This document shows, piece after piece, positions 49,048 to 61,261 of a stretch of DNA of 64,000 nt. The stretch is from assembly GCA_950022295.1 (NCBI GenBank), contig OX465600.1, forward strand, positions 26,821,282-26,885,281, given 5' to 3'. The translations under genes and the position numbers were made by a program. This DNA comes from Bromus sterilis. Its lineage: Eukaryota; Streptophyta; Magnoliopsida; Poales; Poaceae. Position 1 is the first letter of the stretch. Every line of letters begins with the position of its first letter. Under the pieces are notes generated by a model, which saw only the letters and a list, made by a program, of their open reading frames with translations, ran no database searches and had not been told where the DNA came from.

Positions 49048-51010
49048 TATTCCAAGTTTGTTGGTTTGTATGGTTACTAGGACATCAATTAGGATGCAAC
49101 GCAAAGGTTATATATATTTTTGATTTTTTTGAATTGTTTAAGCACCGATTTCAAAATGCGGTCAAAACGGGGGAGGGGGGGCATGGCCGGTGATAGCTAG
49201 GTGTGGAATCTTGCAAAACTCTTTGTAGATCTCTGATGAAATGAGTACTTGTGCACTTGGAAATGTTTTTTTGAAAAAATAAAGAGCAATCTATCAAGCA
49301 CTGGTAGTTCAAATTTCACCCCGTTCCAGCTGAATTGACGGCAATTTGTCTTTTTCAGCAGAGGTGCATAAGAAACATTTTACATAGAAAATTTTGTAAA
49401 TTGTTAATAAAATATGGTCTAGTATAATACAAAAATGGGTTGGTTCAAATTGACATCAAATATTTGGTAGATCCTTCACAAAAAGACCCTACTTTTGGCA
49501 CTCGGAAAATGAAAAATGGATTTTTTGTGCAACGGAAATGAAAACTTCTTTGGCAAACTTGTTGGCCATTAAAATATACACACATATGAAAAATATGAGA
49601 TCATTTGGGGAAACTATCATTTCAAATTAGCTATAACTTTGGCCATTTGGCTTGAAAGCCATGAACCTTCATACTCGATAGCCCATTTTGAGAAGACTTT
49701 TTTAATAGTTTTGCATTATTCCAAGTTTGTTGGTTTGTATGGTTACTAGGACATAAATTAGGATGCAACGCAAAGGTTTTATATATTTTTGATTTTTTTT
49801 GAATTGTTTAAGCACCGATTTCAAAATGCGGTCAAAATGGGGGAGGGGGGGCATGGCCGGTGATAGCTAGGTGTGGAATCTTGCAAAACTCTTTGTAGAT
49901 CTCTGATGAAATGAGTACTTGTGCACTTGGAAATATTTTTTTGAAAAAATAAAGAGCAATCTATCAAGCACTGGTAGTTCAAATTTCACCCCGTTCCAGC
50001 TGAATTGGCGGCAATTTTTCTTTTTCAGCAGAGGTGCATAAGAAACATTTTACATAGAAACTTTTGTAAATTGTTAATAAAATATGGTCTAGTATAATAC
50101 AAAAATGGGTTGGTTCAAATTGACATCAAATATTTGGTAGATCCTTCACAAAAAGACCCTACTTTCGGCACTCGGAAAATGAAAAATGGATTTTTCGTGC
50201 AACAAAAATGAAAACTTCCTTTGGCAAACTTGTTGGCCATTCAAATATACACACATATGAAAAATATGAGATCATTTGGGGAAACTATCATTTCAAATTA
50301 GCTATAACTTTGGCCATTTGGCTTGAAAGCCATGAACCTTCATACTCGATAGCCCATTTTGAGAAGACTTTTTTAATAGTTTTGCATTATTCCAAGTTTG
50401 TTGGTTTGTATGGTTACTAGGACATAAATTAGGATGCAACGCAAAGGTTTTATATATTTTTGTTTTTTTTTGAATTGTTTAAGCACCGATTTCAAAATGC
50501 GGTCAAAACGGGGGAGGGGGGCATGGCCGGTGATAGCTAGGTGTGGAATCTTGCAAAACTCTTTGTAGATCTCTGATGAAATGAGTACTTGTGCACTTGG
50601 AAATGTTTTTTTGAAAAAATAAAGAGCAATCTATCAAGCACTGGTAGTTCAAATTTCACCCCGTTCCAGCTGAATTGGCGGCAATTTGTCTTCTTCAGCA
50701 GAGGTGCATAAGAAACATTTTACATAGAAACTTTTGTAAATTGTTAATAAAATATGGTCTAGTATAATACAAAAATGGGTTGGTTCAAATTGACATCAAA
50801 TATTTGGTAGATCCTTCACAAAAAGACCCTACTTTCGGCACTCGGAAAATGAAAAATGGATTTTTCGTGCAACGGAAATGAAAACTTCCTTTGGCAAACT
50901 TGTTGGCCATTCAAATATACACACATATGAAAAATATGAGATCATTTGGGGAAACTATCATTTCAAATTAGCTATAACCAGCTTAATTGGCGGCAATTTG
51001 TCTTTTTCAA
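49048..51010 (+). repeat. Three tandem copies of a ~670-bp unit plus a fragment
   Basis: Copies begin at 49048, 49717 and 50388 with TTCCAAGTTTGTTGGTTTG. The third breaks off near 50978 at TTAGCTATAACC. A short fourth piece (AATTGGCGGCAATTTGTC, to about 51010) is fused to it. Copies are nearly identical and each holds a GGGGGAGGGG run. No coding sequence. Confidence 0.93.
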
Positions 51011-51062
51011 CAAAAAAAGTATAGCAATTTCATTATAGGACGTCAACGGAAGAATACTCCAT

Positions 51063-51273
51063 ATCCTGTACTCTGTCATTGTGAATTTCAGACGGAGCAC
51101 GCTTGGTTGGCACATCTCGCAAGTCTACCGACCAGGCGGGAACCGTCTGTAATACCCGTACGGGATTTTCATCCCATACGGGTTTACATACGGTCCCCGC
51201 CTCGTGGACACATCTGGAAAATCTGCCAACCAAACGAGCTCCGTCCGAAATTTCCCCGGACAGAGTACAGGAT
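51063..51273. repeat. 211-bp imperfect palindrome (hairpin)
   Basis: The two arms of about 105 bp are inverted copies: ATCCTGTACTCTGTC at 51063-51077 pairs with 51259-51273. The inner parts (ACGGAGC, GGTTGGCA, CGGGAACCGT, CCCGTACGGGA) also pair. The centre is GGGATTTTCATCCC near 51168. A transcript through it would fold into a long hairpin. Confidence 0.88.
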
Positions 51274-51411
51274 ACAGATGAATTTCTCCGTGTACGGCCT
51301 TTAGTGAACTTGTTATGCTACGATAAGTTCACGCGGACCTGTGCTTATAAACAGGTCTAACTCCACTTCGGCTAGCGAGGTGGTACTAATTTCCTGTGCT
51401 TATGGTCTAAC

Positions 51412-51605
51412 GATCCCGGTTGGTAGCACCAACCGGGACCAAAGACTCAACGGTCCTGGTTGGTGCTACCAACCGGGATCGATGTCCCTGGTGCGACGTG
51501 GCAGCACCAGGCCCCTCCCCGCCCAGGCCAACGGTCCCGGTTGGTAGCACCAACCGGGACCGTTGAGTCTTTGGTCCCGGTTGGTGCTACCAACCGGGAC
51601 CGATG
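51412..51605 (+). repeat. Internal block of subterminal-type repeats, possible second promoter
   Basis: Alternating CCCGGTTGGTAGCACCAACC and its near reverse complement, with GGGACC spacers. Similar in kind to the element ends but with a different core (GGTTGGTGC). A TATA-like TACTATAATA (51611-51620) and a C-rich leader follow, so it may drive the second gene. Confidence 0.75.
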
Positions 51606-51620
51606 GCCCTTACTATAATA

Positions 51621-52864
51621 CGCGCCAACACTTCTTCTTCCTCCCCCAACTCCACCAAATCCCCCAACTCTTCTTCCCGCGCGGAATTCGCCGTCGACGC
51701 CGGCAGGCTGCCCGCGGCCGATTCGCTGCCGTTCGCTGCTTCTCCGGCCTCCCCAAGAACACTGCTTCCTCTACGCCTCGACGTGAGCCCCCCCCCCTCG
51801 AATCCCCCCTCTCCCTCGCCGGGCGCGTACAGGCCGTGCCCACCGCCCCGTGGCCGCGCCCGGGACGTGCTCGGGCCGCGCTGGGCGCCCCTTTCGCCTG
51901 CTCGACGCGGCCACGCCCCCCCTGTGGCTTCTCCCGTGGGCGGCCGTGAACTCGCCGCACCGGGCGCCGGCTGCCGCCGCCCCGCCCCCGGCTAGCCAGC
52001 CTCGCCGGAACGGCCTCCGCCGTGGCTCTCGTCGCCGGCGTGGAATTAACTGTTAGATTAACTGTTAGATATTAAGCCACTGACTACTGGGCCCCAGCTG
52101 TAAGCCATTTAATAATAAATAGAGTTATAAAAATTAGTCACTCACATGTGGGTCCAGGGCTCATTTAAATCAAATTAACTGAATATTTAATAAAGAGAGG
52201 CTGACATATGGGTCCCACATGTCAGCACTGTTTTAGATAATGTTGGAATTTAATAATTAAAAGAAATTCAGAAATTCTTTTTAAATGATTTAAACTTTGA
52301 ATTTGAATATCTTTTAAACCGTAACTCATATTCAAAAACTTTATACATGAAAATTGATCAGAAAAATATAACGAGTACGAATACGCTATATGTATGTCTA
52401 CCACCCCCCTCTAACGTACCGAACATCGACATTCCCCCCCTTCGGGTCGTCTGTCGATAATTCCCGGTACCGATAAAAGTTGTCCGGATGAAAAACTTTC
52501 GTATACGAAAGTTGCTCAGAACGGATCACCGAATAAGGATACGATACCCATACCCCCACCTCACCCCTCTAACATACCGAACGTGGAACATTACCCTCCG
52601 GTTCATCTGTTTGCCAAACGACCGGAGCCGGTAAAACTTTCCCCTCCGGTTCATCTGTTTCTCCCCCCCTTTAATCTCCGGTAGACTCTGCGCTTTGCTA
52701 GTCATAGTGATCGTGGAACTATATATATAAACTGTTCGTGGCCCATGAGCAGGAGTACCCCAGCGGAGCTTACTACGACGTCGACTCTGCTGCTACCGTT
52801 GACTACACCGCTGCCGCCTACGATTTTCATTATAATAGCTTGCAATTCTTAATTTGCAGATACT
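51621..52864 (+). other. GC-rich leader and non-coding stretch before the second CACTA gene
   Basis: 51640-52050 is strongly GC-rich and has frames on several strands that look accidental. 52060-52740 is AT-richer. 52745-52860 reads like part of a coding leader exon, but no start codon joins it in frame to the downstream gene. Confidence 0.5.
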
Positions 52865-55800
52865 ATGGATCCAATATTTCATAGAGATGAAAATGAGGAA
52901 AACTTGCTTCACGATATGATCAACGACAATGAAGGTCAAGATGTCACCCGCCGGTTTCTGAACGATTCCGGTGAGGGAGACGAGTCTCTCCACCGAGAAG
53001 AAGCATCGGACGGGAGACAAGTCGGCTCCGGATCCGCCTCCGGCGGAACCTTTAATCTCGAAAACACCGGCGAGGTTGATTAAAATGTTGTTAATTAAAA
53101 TGCAGTTGTATATGTACATGCATATATTAACACTCTTTCTTCTTTTAGCCCTCCGGATCCGGATCCGGCCATTCCTCCGCAAGACCGAAACGAGGCCCAA
53201 CCAAAAAGTTGGCTGACAATGTGAGGTATAGGATCGAAGAGGTCGGTCCAGACGGCGAACCGTTAGCTCCGGATGATGTCAAGAAAATTTTTGTGAAGGC
53301 ATGCGGAACTCTTGTGAGGGACAACATCCCGATCACCATTCGAGAATGGATGCAGCTAAAGGACCCTACAATCTCGTTTGTGTGCGACACCATGAAAGAC
53401 AGGCTTTGGAACATGCTCATGCATAATTTTCTCCTGCGGATGCCAGAGGTGGATAATCCAGCTTAGGAGGCGGCAGCTAGACTGGAGCTAGAGGCTAGAG
53501 TCAAGAAGTTTGCTCTCAGCAAGATGGCCGAGCAATTCAAGAATTGGAAGAAAAACTTGTACCTAAAATTTGTCAAGTTAGACAAGACTCCGGATTTCGA
53601 ACACGGCTATGGTAAGATAAGAGAGCAGTGGGATGATTTTGTGGCGTACAAGAAATCGGAGCACGCACAACAAAGGTCTGAAGTAAATCAGACGAATGCC
53701 GCTAAGAAGATTTACCACCATAAAATGGGGCCTGCTGGCTACGCCGGTTGCATGCCTAGGTGGGAGGCAATTGAGGCCAAGTATTTTGATGTCGGGATCA
53801 CTCCAGAGCCTACAACATGGAACGAACGGACAAGAAACTGGTTTTACGGCCATGGGGGCACGTTGGACCAAGATGGGAAGGCAATATATAACCAGTCACA
53901 CATAGATGATCCCCTGCTGCCCATCGATGATATTAGAGATGCAGTACGTGATATTGAAGAGGGACGGTTCATTCCCGATAGAGAGGACGACGAGCTCACA
54001 CGCGCCCTAAAAAATAGAGAACACCCAGGACGAGCACGAGGCACGCCAGGCTCCAAGTGTTGGAAACTTGCCTTCCCTTCGGAAAGCAAGAAATATCCAG
54101 ATAAAAGCCATCAGAGGAGGAAGGAAAGGGAGGCAGCTGAGAAAGCGGCGGCTGAGAGAGAGAAAGTGGCGAATGAGGCTGAGAAAACGGCCACCAAAGA
54201 GCGGCTGCGTAATGTAGAAGAAGGCTTAAAGCGGGCGGAGGAGCTGATCGACAGACTTAGCCAGCAAAGTGGCGGCCAACCTCAACAGCTCTTGTTAGAA
54301 ACTGGATTCGATGCTACCGGCGCCCCATCGAATCGGAAAAGCTCCCAAGCTTCCACGCAACTGCAGCAGGATGATGATGATGCACTTACAACGGCTGCTC
54401 CTAAACGCTACCCAGTGGATTATATCACGGAGAGCACACGTTGTGAGCTGAAGGTGCAAGTGATGAACTTAAAGGTGACGGTGGCGGTCGGCATGGCCCT
54501 ATCAATCCCGGAGAAACCAACTTATCATTGCAACCCGACTCCAGAAGGGTACGCTGTCGTCATGGTGGATGATGTGATGGATGATTATGAGGAGCTGAAG
54601 CTGGACCACCCTGCAGGTGGAGATGGGGAGCTGAAAGAACTAGGAGAAGCAAAAAAGGGGAGTGTTCTATGGCGAAAGGAGCACATCGTGCTTCCATATT
54701 ATGTGCCGCCAAGGTCACCCACTCTTCAGAAGAGCAATCCACCTTCGCCGCCACGTGACCATTCTTCACTGCAACCATCGCCTTCACCGCCTCACCACTC
54801 TCCGGCTCAGCCGTCTCCACCGTCGCCTCAGGCATCTCCACCGTCGCCTCAGCCGGCTCCATCTCCTGAGCCTCAGAGCCATAAGAGGAAGCGTACCTAT
54901 ACTAGTAGGGGCAGCAAGAAATCACCGAAAAGTAAGCGACCACCCCTCCCAAAAGTTCCTCATCAGAATATGAAGAAGCTACCCGGAGAGATGACACCTG
55001 AGGAACTGGAAGTGTCCGTAAAAATGTCTTATGAAAAGTGGAAGATTGATGTGGCCAACAAGAAGAAGCCGATAGAGCCATTGTTCCCGCGCACCCCAAA
55101 AGATCACGCCGCGTGCGCGAAACTGAAGAAGAAGCTTCACAACCCCATACCGCTCACATCAGACTATGAACGCTCTATTACAAAGTCGGCTGAGGCAAAA
55201 GAGCGGAGAGTCGGAAAAGAGATTGCCCAGATCGGACTACAGAAAGAACAATCGATCGAACCGCTCGAAGTGCACACTTGGCCGCGCCCCCAGCAGCATC
55301 AGGTCGATGCGTATGATCCGAACAAAGATCCGGAGTTTATAAGACAGTACGGAGCAAAAGCCCAGGCAGTAGGATTGTCTATTACTGATTACCTGAGCCG
55401 TCTGGATGAGTTCGGGAACGACGAGGAATTCGTACCGGCATACCAATACCAACACGGGTATCCTCTCGTCAAACCCGAGTTAGTCAAGGATCTACCAACA
55501 AAGATGCGAAAATTGCATGACTGGTACATGGAAAATTCTGCTAAATCCGAAAACTGGATCTACGCTAAATTTCAGAACGAGCATTACGGGCATGGACAAG
55601 GCTTCGATCTGATTGAATTCTCAGAATTATTTCAGTTTTACAATGGAGACGCCATCGACAAATCTATCGTCAGTGCATATTGTCTGTAAGTACCATTAAT
55701 TTCAGTGATCAAGCCTTTCTAGCTCAGTTCATTCGTTTCATGTACAATCTTACACTCATCACTAAACTAATTATATATGCAGAATGAAGATTCTCGAATG

Positions 55801-56661
55801 CAAGAAAGGACAAATCTATGACATTGGGTTCGTTGACTGCCAGTTCGTTCATGAAAGAACTCTCAAAGAGAAGCCCAACCAGACAGAGAACAACTTGTTG
55901 CAATCGTTGACGTATTTCGGCACAAGAAGGGAAATACTATTTCCTTACAACTTCGAGTGAGTGTTACTGTCTCGCACACATTCTATTTTGCTTGCTCGGT
56001 GTTAAGCGTATAATTGACTCTTTATGCGTGTGCAGCTTCCATTTTATTCTGTTGATCATTGTTCCGGACGAAGGAGTAGTAAAAGTCATGGACCCGGGAC
56101 GCAGATCTATGAAATCATGGGAGGACATGCAAGCATGCCTCCAGAGGGTTTGGAAACGGTTCACCGCCAAAACACCGGGTCTTTCAGCAAAGCTTACATT
56201 TGAATCACTGAATGTAAGTACTACTTGCTAGATCCGTGCATCTTTTTGATTCTAGTTTCAGTATAATTATCATGCTGATTATAATATTCATTGATCTCCG
56301 TTCTCGTAAAGTGTTTGAGACAGGGACCCGGGAATAACTTATGTGGATATTATGTCTGCGAGTTCATTCGCCAGACGACCAAAGAGACGGCCGCAACCCG
56401 AAACATAAGGAAAATTGAAGTACGATAAACAACATTCAATACTTTAATTGTGTTTAGTTTCATTCATATATATATATATATTGATCTCTTTCTTTTAATT
56501 AGATCGAACAAATGCGGGACGGTCTTCTACCACGAGAACGCGTGCGAGCAATTCAAGAGGAAATCGCTGGATTCTTATTAGACCATGTCATAGCTCCGAC
56601 CGGAGAGTTCTTTCACCCTCATTTTTTGGAAGACAAGCGGCCAAGGACCGATGTAAATTAG
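52865..56661 (+). pseudogene. Second CACTA gene with C-terminal Ulp1-like (C48) protease domain, one internal stop
   Basis: Exons by GT-AG and frame: 52865-53074, 53149-55685, 55783-55956, 56036-56213, 56312-56419, 56503-56661. The N-terminal part holds a conserved block (VRYRIEEVGPDG, RDNIPITIREWMQLK) seen in plant transposon ORFs. A coiled, Glu/Lys-rich stretch follows (around 54120-54280), then a Pro/Ser-rich region (54690-54880) and a basic patch. The last four exons encode a Ulp1-type cysteine protease fold with His (56040-56042, FHFILLI), Asp (56091-56093, VMDPGR), Gln and Cys (56342-56344, NNLCGYYVC) in the right order. The residue after His is Phe where Trp is usual. A single TAG at 53464-53466 interrupts the frame; CAG is the likely former codon. 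Everything else is open. Role in transposition unproven; Ulp1 domains recur in plant transposons. Confidence 0.85.
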
Positions 56662-56884
56662 ATCGAACTCGTGTGAGTACCATTTGTGTAATACATGTTC
56701 GACCAAGCACGAGGAATGAGATGGTGTATATGATATATTCGTGACGATAATGTGTAATATATATTGTGGTTCCTTCATTGTTGCTTTAATATATATATAT
56801 CGTACCATTTAATTGAATATAAAACAGAAAATAAATAAATGAAAAAAAAATCAGAAAATAGGGTTAAAAAGGGGGGCAGTGGAG

Positions 56885-57060
56885 CCTCTTCGGTCCCGGT
56901 TCTTCATATCAACCGGGACCGATGACCCCTCCCCCCCTCGCTGCGCGCCAGGCCACGTGGAGCCTCTTCGGTCCCGGTTCGTGGGCCAACCGGGATCATC
57001 ATTGGTCCCAGGTTATTGGTCCCGGGTGTGGAACCGGGACCGAACACCCATATGAACCGG
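56885..57060 (-). repeat. Right subterminal repeats of the CACTA element
   Basis: GGTCCCGGTTC, AACCGGGACCGA and related words, including TTGGTCCCGGGTGTGGAACC, as at the left end but fewer. Confidence 0.85.
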
Positions 57061-57777
57061 GATAATATGGGGGTCTGTCCACTAGTGCAGCTAGACCGAG
57101 AGAGCTCGGCTAGCTACTTGGTGCATGCAAAATACAGGGCTAGACGACCTCGTTAGATCGTAGCTTGACGTACGTCGCCGATCATCCGCCCGGCCCGAAA
57201 GCACGTATGTCTCCTTGCATGCTTGTGTGACCCTTGGAAAATTGACACAATTATTACATACTCTATAAGAACTAGCTTAAACATGAAACAACAAACATGA
57301 GAAGGTAAGTGTATGGAGTCAGAAGACACAATGACATATTCTAGTGAAAAACGCCAGTCTGCAAAATAACCAACTGAGCAACTAGATTAGGGACATAACA
57401 TATCCTACGAATAATGTAATATGCAAGAAAAATGTCAAATTTTAGGAGAGAAGGGGGTGGGCATCTTTCCCCTAGTAGCTAAATATTCTTAATCATATAT
57501 CTTAACTTACATTTTCAGGGTAAGTCTTTGTTAGTATGCTGTATGAGGGCGTAAGGTACATTCGCCACCTAGAGATTTGAGAGCAGTTTATCTTAATTCG
57601 CATCCAAGGTTCTTCACGATCAAGTCGTCGGTGCTTACGCGGACTTGTCTTAGACCTCAACAGTCACTGCTCTAGCTTACTATCATGTTGTTGTCGGTTT
57701 CTCCTGCAGTCTTCCCCCCACCCACTCATTTCAACGTCGCCATCGATAGGCCTTGCGATCTCTCGGTCCTCCTGTTT

Positions 57778-58005
57778 ATTGCTATTGTAGAAATTTCTGT
57801 CGACTCTACTCCCCGAGAAGGCGAGATCATAGGAAAGCACAACGTTCTCTTTGAATTAATCATCTCTTCGTAGATGGGCAATCGTATTGTCCCAAACGGT
57901 CTGGTCACACCCAAAGCCATGGGATAGGACAACCACGGGTAAGCCCTCAGGGATGAAATTAACATTGAATGCTTTTACAAATCTATGTCCCTCCTCTCCT
58001 TGCAT
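57778..58005 (-). pseudogene. D14/KAI2-like alpha/beta-hydrolase fragment, unit 1
   Basis: Starts at the ATG 58003-58005 and reads in one frame through VNFIPEGLPVVVLSHGFGCDQTVW, the oxyanion-hole region of D14/KAI2/RsbQ-type hydrolases. It then meets TAA where the other units have an Arg codon, continues with VVLSYDLAFSGS and NFYNSNK, and is cut by a deletion at 57773-57777. No nucleophile serine region is left. It shows the best-kept N-terminus of the six. Confidence 0.85.
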
Positions 58006-58663
58006 GTTTGTGTGACCCTAGACATGAAACACCAAACATGAGAAGGTAAGAGTATGGAGTCAGAATACACAAGGACATATACTAGTGAAACTACCAGTCT
58101 GCAAATTTACCAACTAAGCAACTAGAGATCGTTTCCTATCAAAGTCTATACGAATAATGTGATATGCAAGAAACATGCCAAATTTTAGGAGAGGAGGGGG
58201 GCATGGGTCCCCTAGTAGCCAAATATTGTCTAATCTTATATCTTAACTTACACTTTTAGAGTAAGTCTTCGCTTGTATGTTGCATGAGGGCGTAAGGTAC
58301 GTTCGCTGCGTAGAGTGTTTAGAGCAGTTTACCTTAATTCGCGTCCAAGGTTTGTCGCGAGTCAAGTCGCCAGTCCTCACACAGACTGATCTTAGACCTC
58401 AATAATCACTACTCTAGCTATAGTATCATGTTGGTGTTGGTTTCTCCTGCAGTCTTTCCCACCAGTCATTTCAGCGTCTCCATTGATAGGCCTTGTGATC
58501 CCTCTGTCCTCCTGTTTGCATGTTTCCTAGAATGCACTATCTTGTAGCCTTGTTTTTCCACGATGCTACATTGTATATTTGCAGACAAGATGACCACACA
58601 ATATATCTAACAACATGATGTTTATACTATTGAAGTATTGAAAAAATGTGTATTGATTGCTTA

Positions 58664-59068
58664 TCAGGAGTCAGTACTGATAAGGATGAGGTGACCAAAA
58701 ATATATCTATCGTGAATTGAGACTTGAATGGAAACAACCTCAGACGTAGAATGTCCAACAAACGCGCAATGAGAGATGTCGTAATGTCAAAGTATACAGA
58801 CGAGGTCCTCGACGTATCCATCGAGGCTTTCATACCTATGTTTATTCGAATTATAGAAATCCCTGCCGACCTTACCCGAAAAGGCAAGGTCATAGGAAAG
58901 GAAAATACTCTCTTTATATCGATCATCTCTTCGTAGATGGGCAATCATATTTTCCCAAACGGTCTGGTCACACCCATAGCCATGGGATAGGACCAACACA
59001 GGTAATCACCCTGATGTGAAATTAACGTTTAATGTTTTTACAAGTCTCTGTCCCTTCTCTTCTTCCAT
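58664..59068 (-). pseudogene. D14/KAI2-like alpha/beta-hydrolase fragment, unit 2
   Basis: From the ATG 59066-59068 the frame holds LSHGYGCDQTVW, LSYDLAFSGKVGRDFYNSNKHRYESLDGYVEDLVCIL and VGHSTS (nucleophile Ser kept). Two nonsense codons break it: TGA soon after VNFTSG, and TGA where unit 3 has CGA (CIL-stop-HYDISHC). It ends in ILISTDS and a stop, about halfway through the hydrolase fold. Confidence 0.88.
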
Positions 59069-59752
59069 GCTTGTGTGATCCTATATATGAAAGTTCATAC
59101 GATTATTACATGCTTAACAAAAAACTAGTTTGAGCATGAAACAACAAACAAGAGAAGGTAAGTATAAATACACAAGGACATATACTAGTGAAACTCCCAG
59201 TCTGCAAAATTAACAACTGAGAAACTAGAGATCGTTCCCTATCAAAGTCTCCGAATAATGTAATATGCAAGAAACAAGCCAAATTTTAGGAGAGGAGGGG
59301 GCATGGGTCCCCTAGTAGCCAAATATTGTCAATCTTATATCTTAACTTACACTTTCAGAGTAAGTCTTTTCTCACATGTTGCATGAGGGCGTAAGGTACG
59401 TTCGCTGCGTATAGTGTTTAGAGCGGTTTACCTTAATTCGCGTCCAAGGTTTGTCGCGAGTCAAGTCGCCAGTACTCACACAGACTTGTCTTAGACCTCA
59501 ATAGTCACTGCTCTAGCTATACTATCATGTTGGTGTTGGTTTCTCCTGCATCTTTCCCACCAGTCATTTCAGCGTCTCCATTTATAGGCCTTGTGATCCC
59601 TCTGTCCTCCTGTTTGCATGTTTTCTAGAATGCACTATCTTGTAGCCTTGTTTTTTCACCTGCTACATTGTATATTTGTGGACAAGATGAGCACACAATA
59701 TATCTAACGACGTGATGTTTATACTATTGAAACCATGTGTATTGATTGTTTA

Positions 59753-60160
59753 TTAGGGGTTAGTACTGATAAGGATGAGGTGACCAAAAAGATATCTATC
59801 GTGAATTGAGACTTGAATGCCAACAACCTCTGACGTAGAATGTGCAACAAACGTGCAATGAGAGATGTCGTAATGTCGAAGTACACATATGAGGTCCTCG
59901 ACGTATTCATCGAGGCTTTCATACATATGTTTATTCGAATTATAGAAATCCCTGCCGATTGACCTTACCCGAGAAGGCAAGGTCGTAGGAAAGGACAACA
60001 CTCTCTTTGAATTGATCATCTCTTCGTAGACGGGCAATCATATTTTCCCGAACGGTCTGGTCACACCCATAGCCATGGGATAGGATCAACACAGGTAAGC
60101 CCCTGGTGTGAAATTAACGTTTAATGTTTTTACAAGTCTATGTTCCTTCTCTTCTTCCAT
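59753..60160 (-). pseudogene. D14/KAI2-like alpha/beta-hydrolase fragment, unit 3
   Basis: The 5' part (ATG at 60158-60160) and the 3' part (GRDFYNSNKH, YVEDLICVLRHYDISHC, HSTSEVVGIQ) are in different frames because of small indels, one of them beside the residue pair IG before RDFYN. The nucleophile motif reads VAHS instead of VGHS. It ends in ILISTNP and a stop at the same place as the other units. Confidence 0.87.
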
Positions 60161-60853
60161 GCTTGTGTGATCCTAGATATGAAAAATGATACGATTATTA
60201 CATAATTAACAAAAACTAGTTTGAGCATGAAACAATAAACAGGAGAAGGTAAGTACATGAATTCAGAATACACAAGGACATATACTAGTGAAACTGCCAG
60301 TGTGCAAAATTACCAAATGAGCAAGTAGAAATCGTTCCCTATCAAAGTCTATACAAAGAATGTAATATGCAAGAAACATGCCAAATTTTAGGAGAGGAGG
60401 GGGGCATGGGTCCCCTAATAGCCAAATATTGTCAATCTTATACCTTAACTTACACTTTTAGAGTAAGTCTTTGCTTGTCTGTTGCATGAGGGCGTAATGT
60501 ATGTTCGCTGCCTAGGGACTTTAGAGTAGTTTACCTTAATTCGCGCCCAAGGTTTGTCGCGAGTCAAGTCGCCAGTGCTCACGCAGACTTGTCTTAGACC
60601 TTAATATTCACTACTCTAGCTATACTATCATGTTGGTATTGGTTTTTCCTGCAGTCTTTCCCACCAGTCATTTCAACGTCTCCGTTGATAGGCCTTGTGA
60701 TCCCTCTATCCTATAGTTTGCATGTTTCCTAGAATACCTTATCTTGTAGCCTTGTTTTCCACCATGCTACATTGTATATTTGTGGACAAGATGAGGACGC
60801 AATATCTGTAACAACATGATATTACTATTGAAAAAATGTATATTGATTGCTTA

Positions 60854-61261
60854 TCAGGGGCCAATACCGATAAGGATGAGGTGACCAAAAAGAGATCTAT
60901 CATGAATCGAGACTTGAATGCCAACAACCCCGGACGTAGAATGTTCAACAAACGCGTAATGAGAGATGTCGTAATTTCGAAGTATACAAACGAGGTCCTT
61001 GACGTATCCATCGAGGCTTTCATACCTATGTTTATTTGGATTTTAGAAATCCATGCCGATCGACCTTACCCGAGAAGGCAAGGTCGTAGGGAAGGACAAC
61101 GCTCTCCTTGAATCGATCATCTCTTCGTAGATGTGCAATCGTATTTTCCTAAACGGTCTGGTCACACTCATAGCCATGGGATAGGACCAACACAGGTAAG
61201 CCCCCGGTGTGAAATTAACGTTTAATGTTTTTACAAGTCTATGTCCCTTCTCTTCTTCCAT
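60854..61261 (-). pseudogene. D14/KAI2-like alpha/beta-hydrolase fragment, unit 4
   Basis: ATG at 61259-61261. Reads MEEEKGHRLVKTLNVNFTPG, then shifts frame through a one-base loss relative to unit 5 and loses the SHGYG reading. TGG of QTVW has become TAG. The nucleophile motif reads VEHS. It ends at the same place as the others with a TGA. Confidence 0.85.

Larger units (their letters stand above)
44377..57090 (+). mobile_element. Complete CACTA (CMC) transposon, 12.7 kb, CAG target duplication
   Basis: The element proper is 44380-57087. The left end is CACTAGTAGACAGACCCCC and the right end, on the other strand, CACTAGTGGACAGACCCCC, one mismatch in 19. CAG flanks it at 44377-44379 and 57088-57090, the 3-bp duplication expected of CACTA elements. 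Subterminal GGTCCCGGTT/AACCGGGACC repeats lie inside both ends. Internally there are a TNP2-type transposase gene, two sets of tandem repeats, a hairpin, an internal block of subterminal-like repeats and a second gene with a Ulp1-like domain. Both genes carry a single disabling lesion. Confidence 0.95.

Noticed and set aside
51563..52056. Reading frames of 68-130 codons in several phases
   Set aside because: GC-rich, proline-rich shadows of a probable leader region; no domain.
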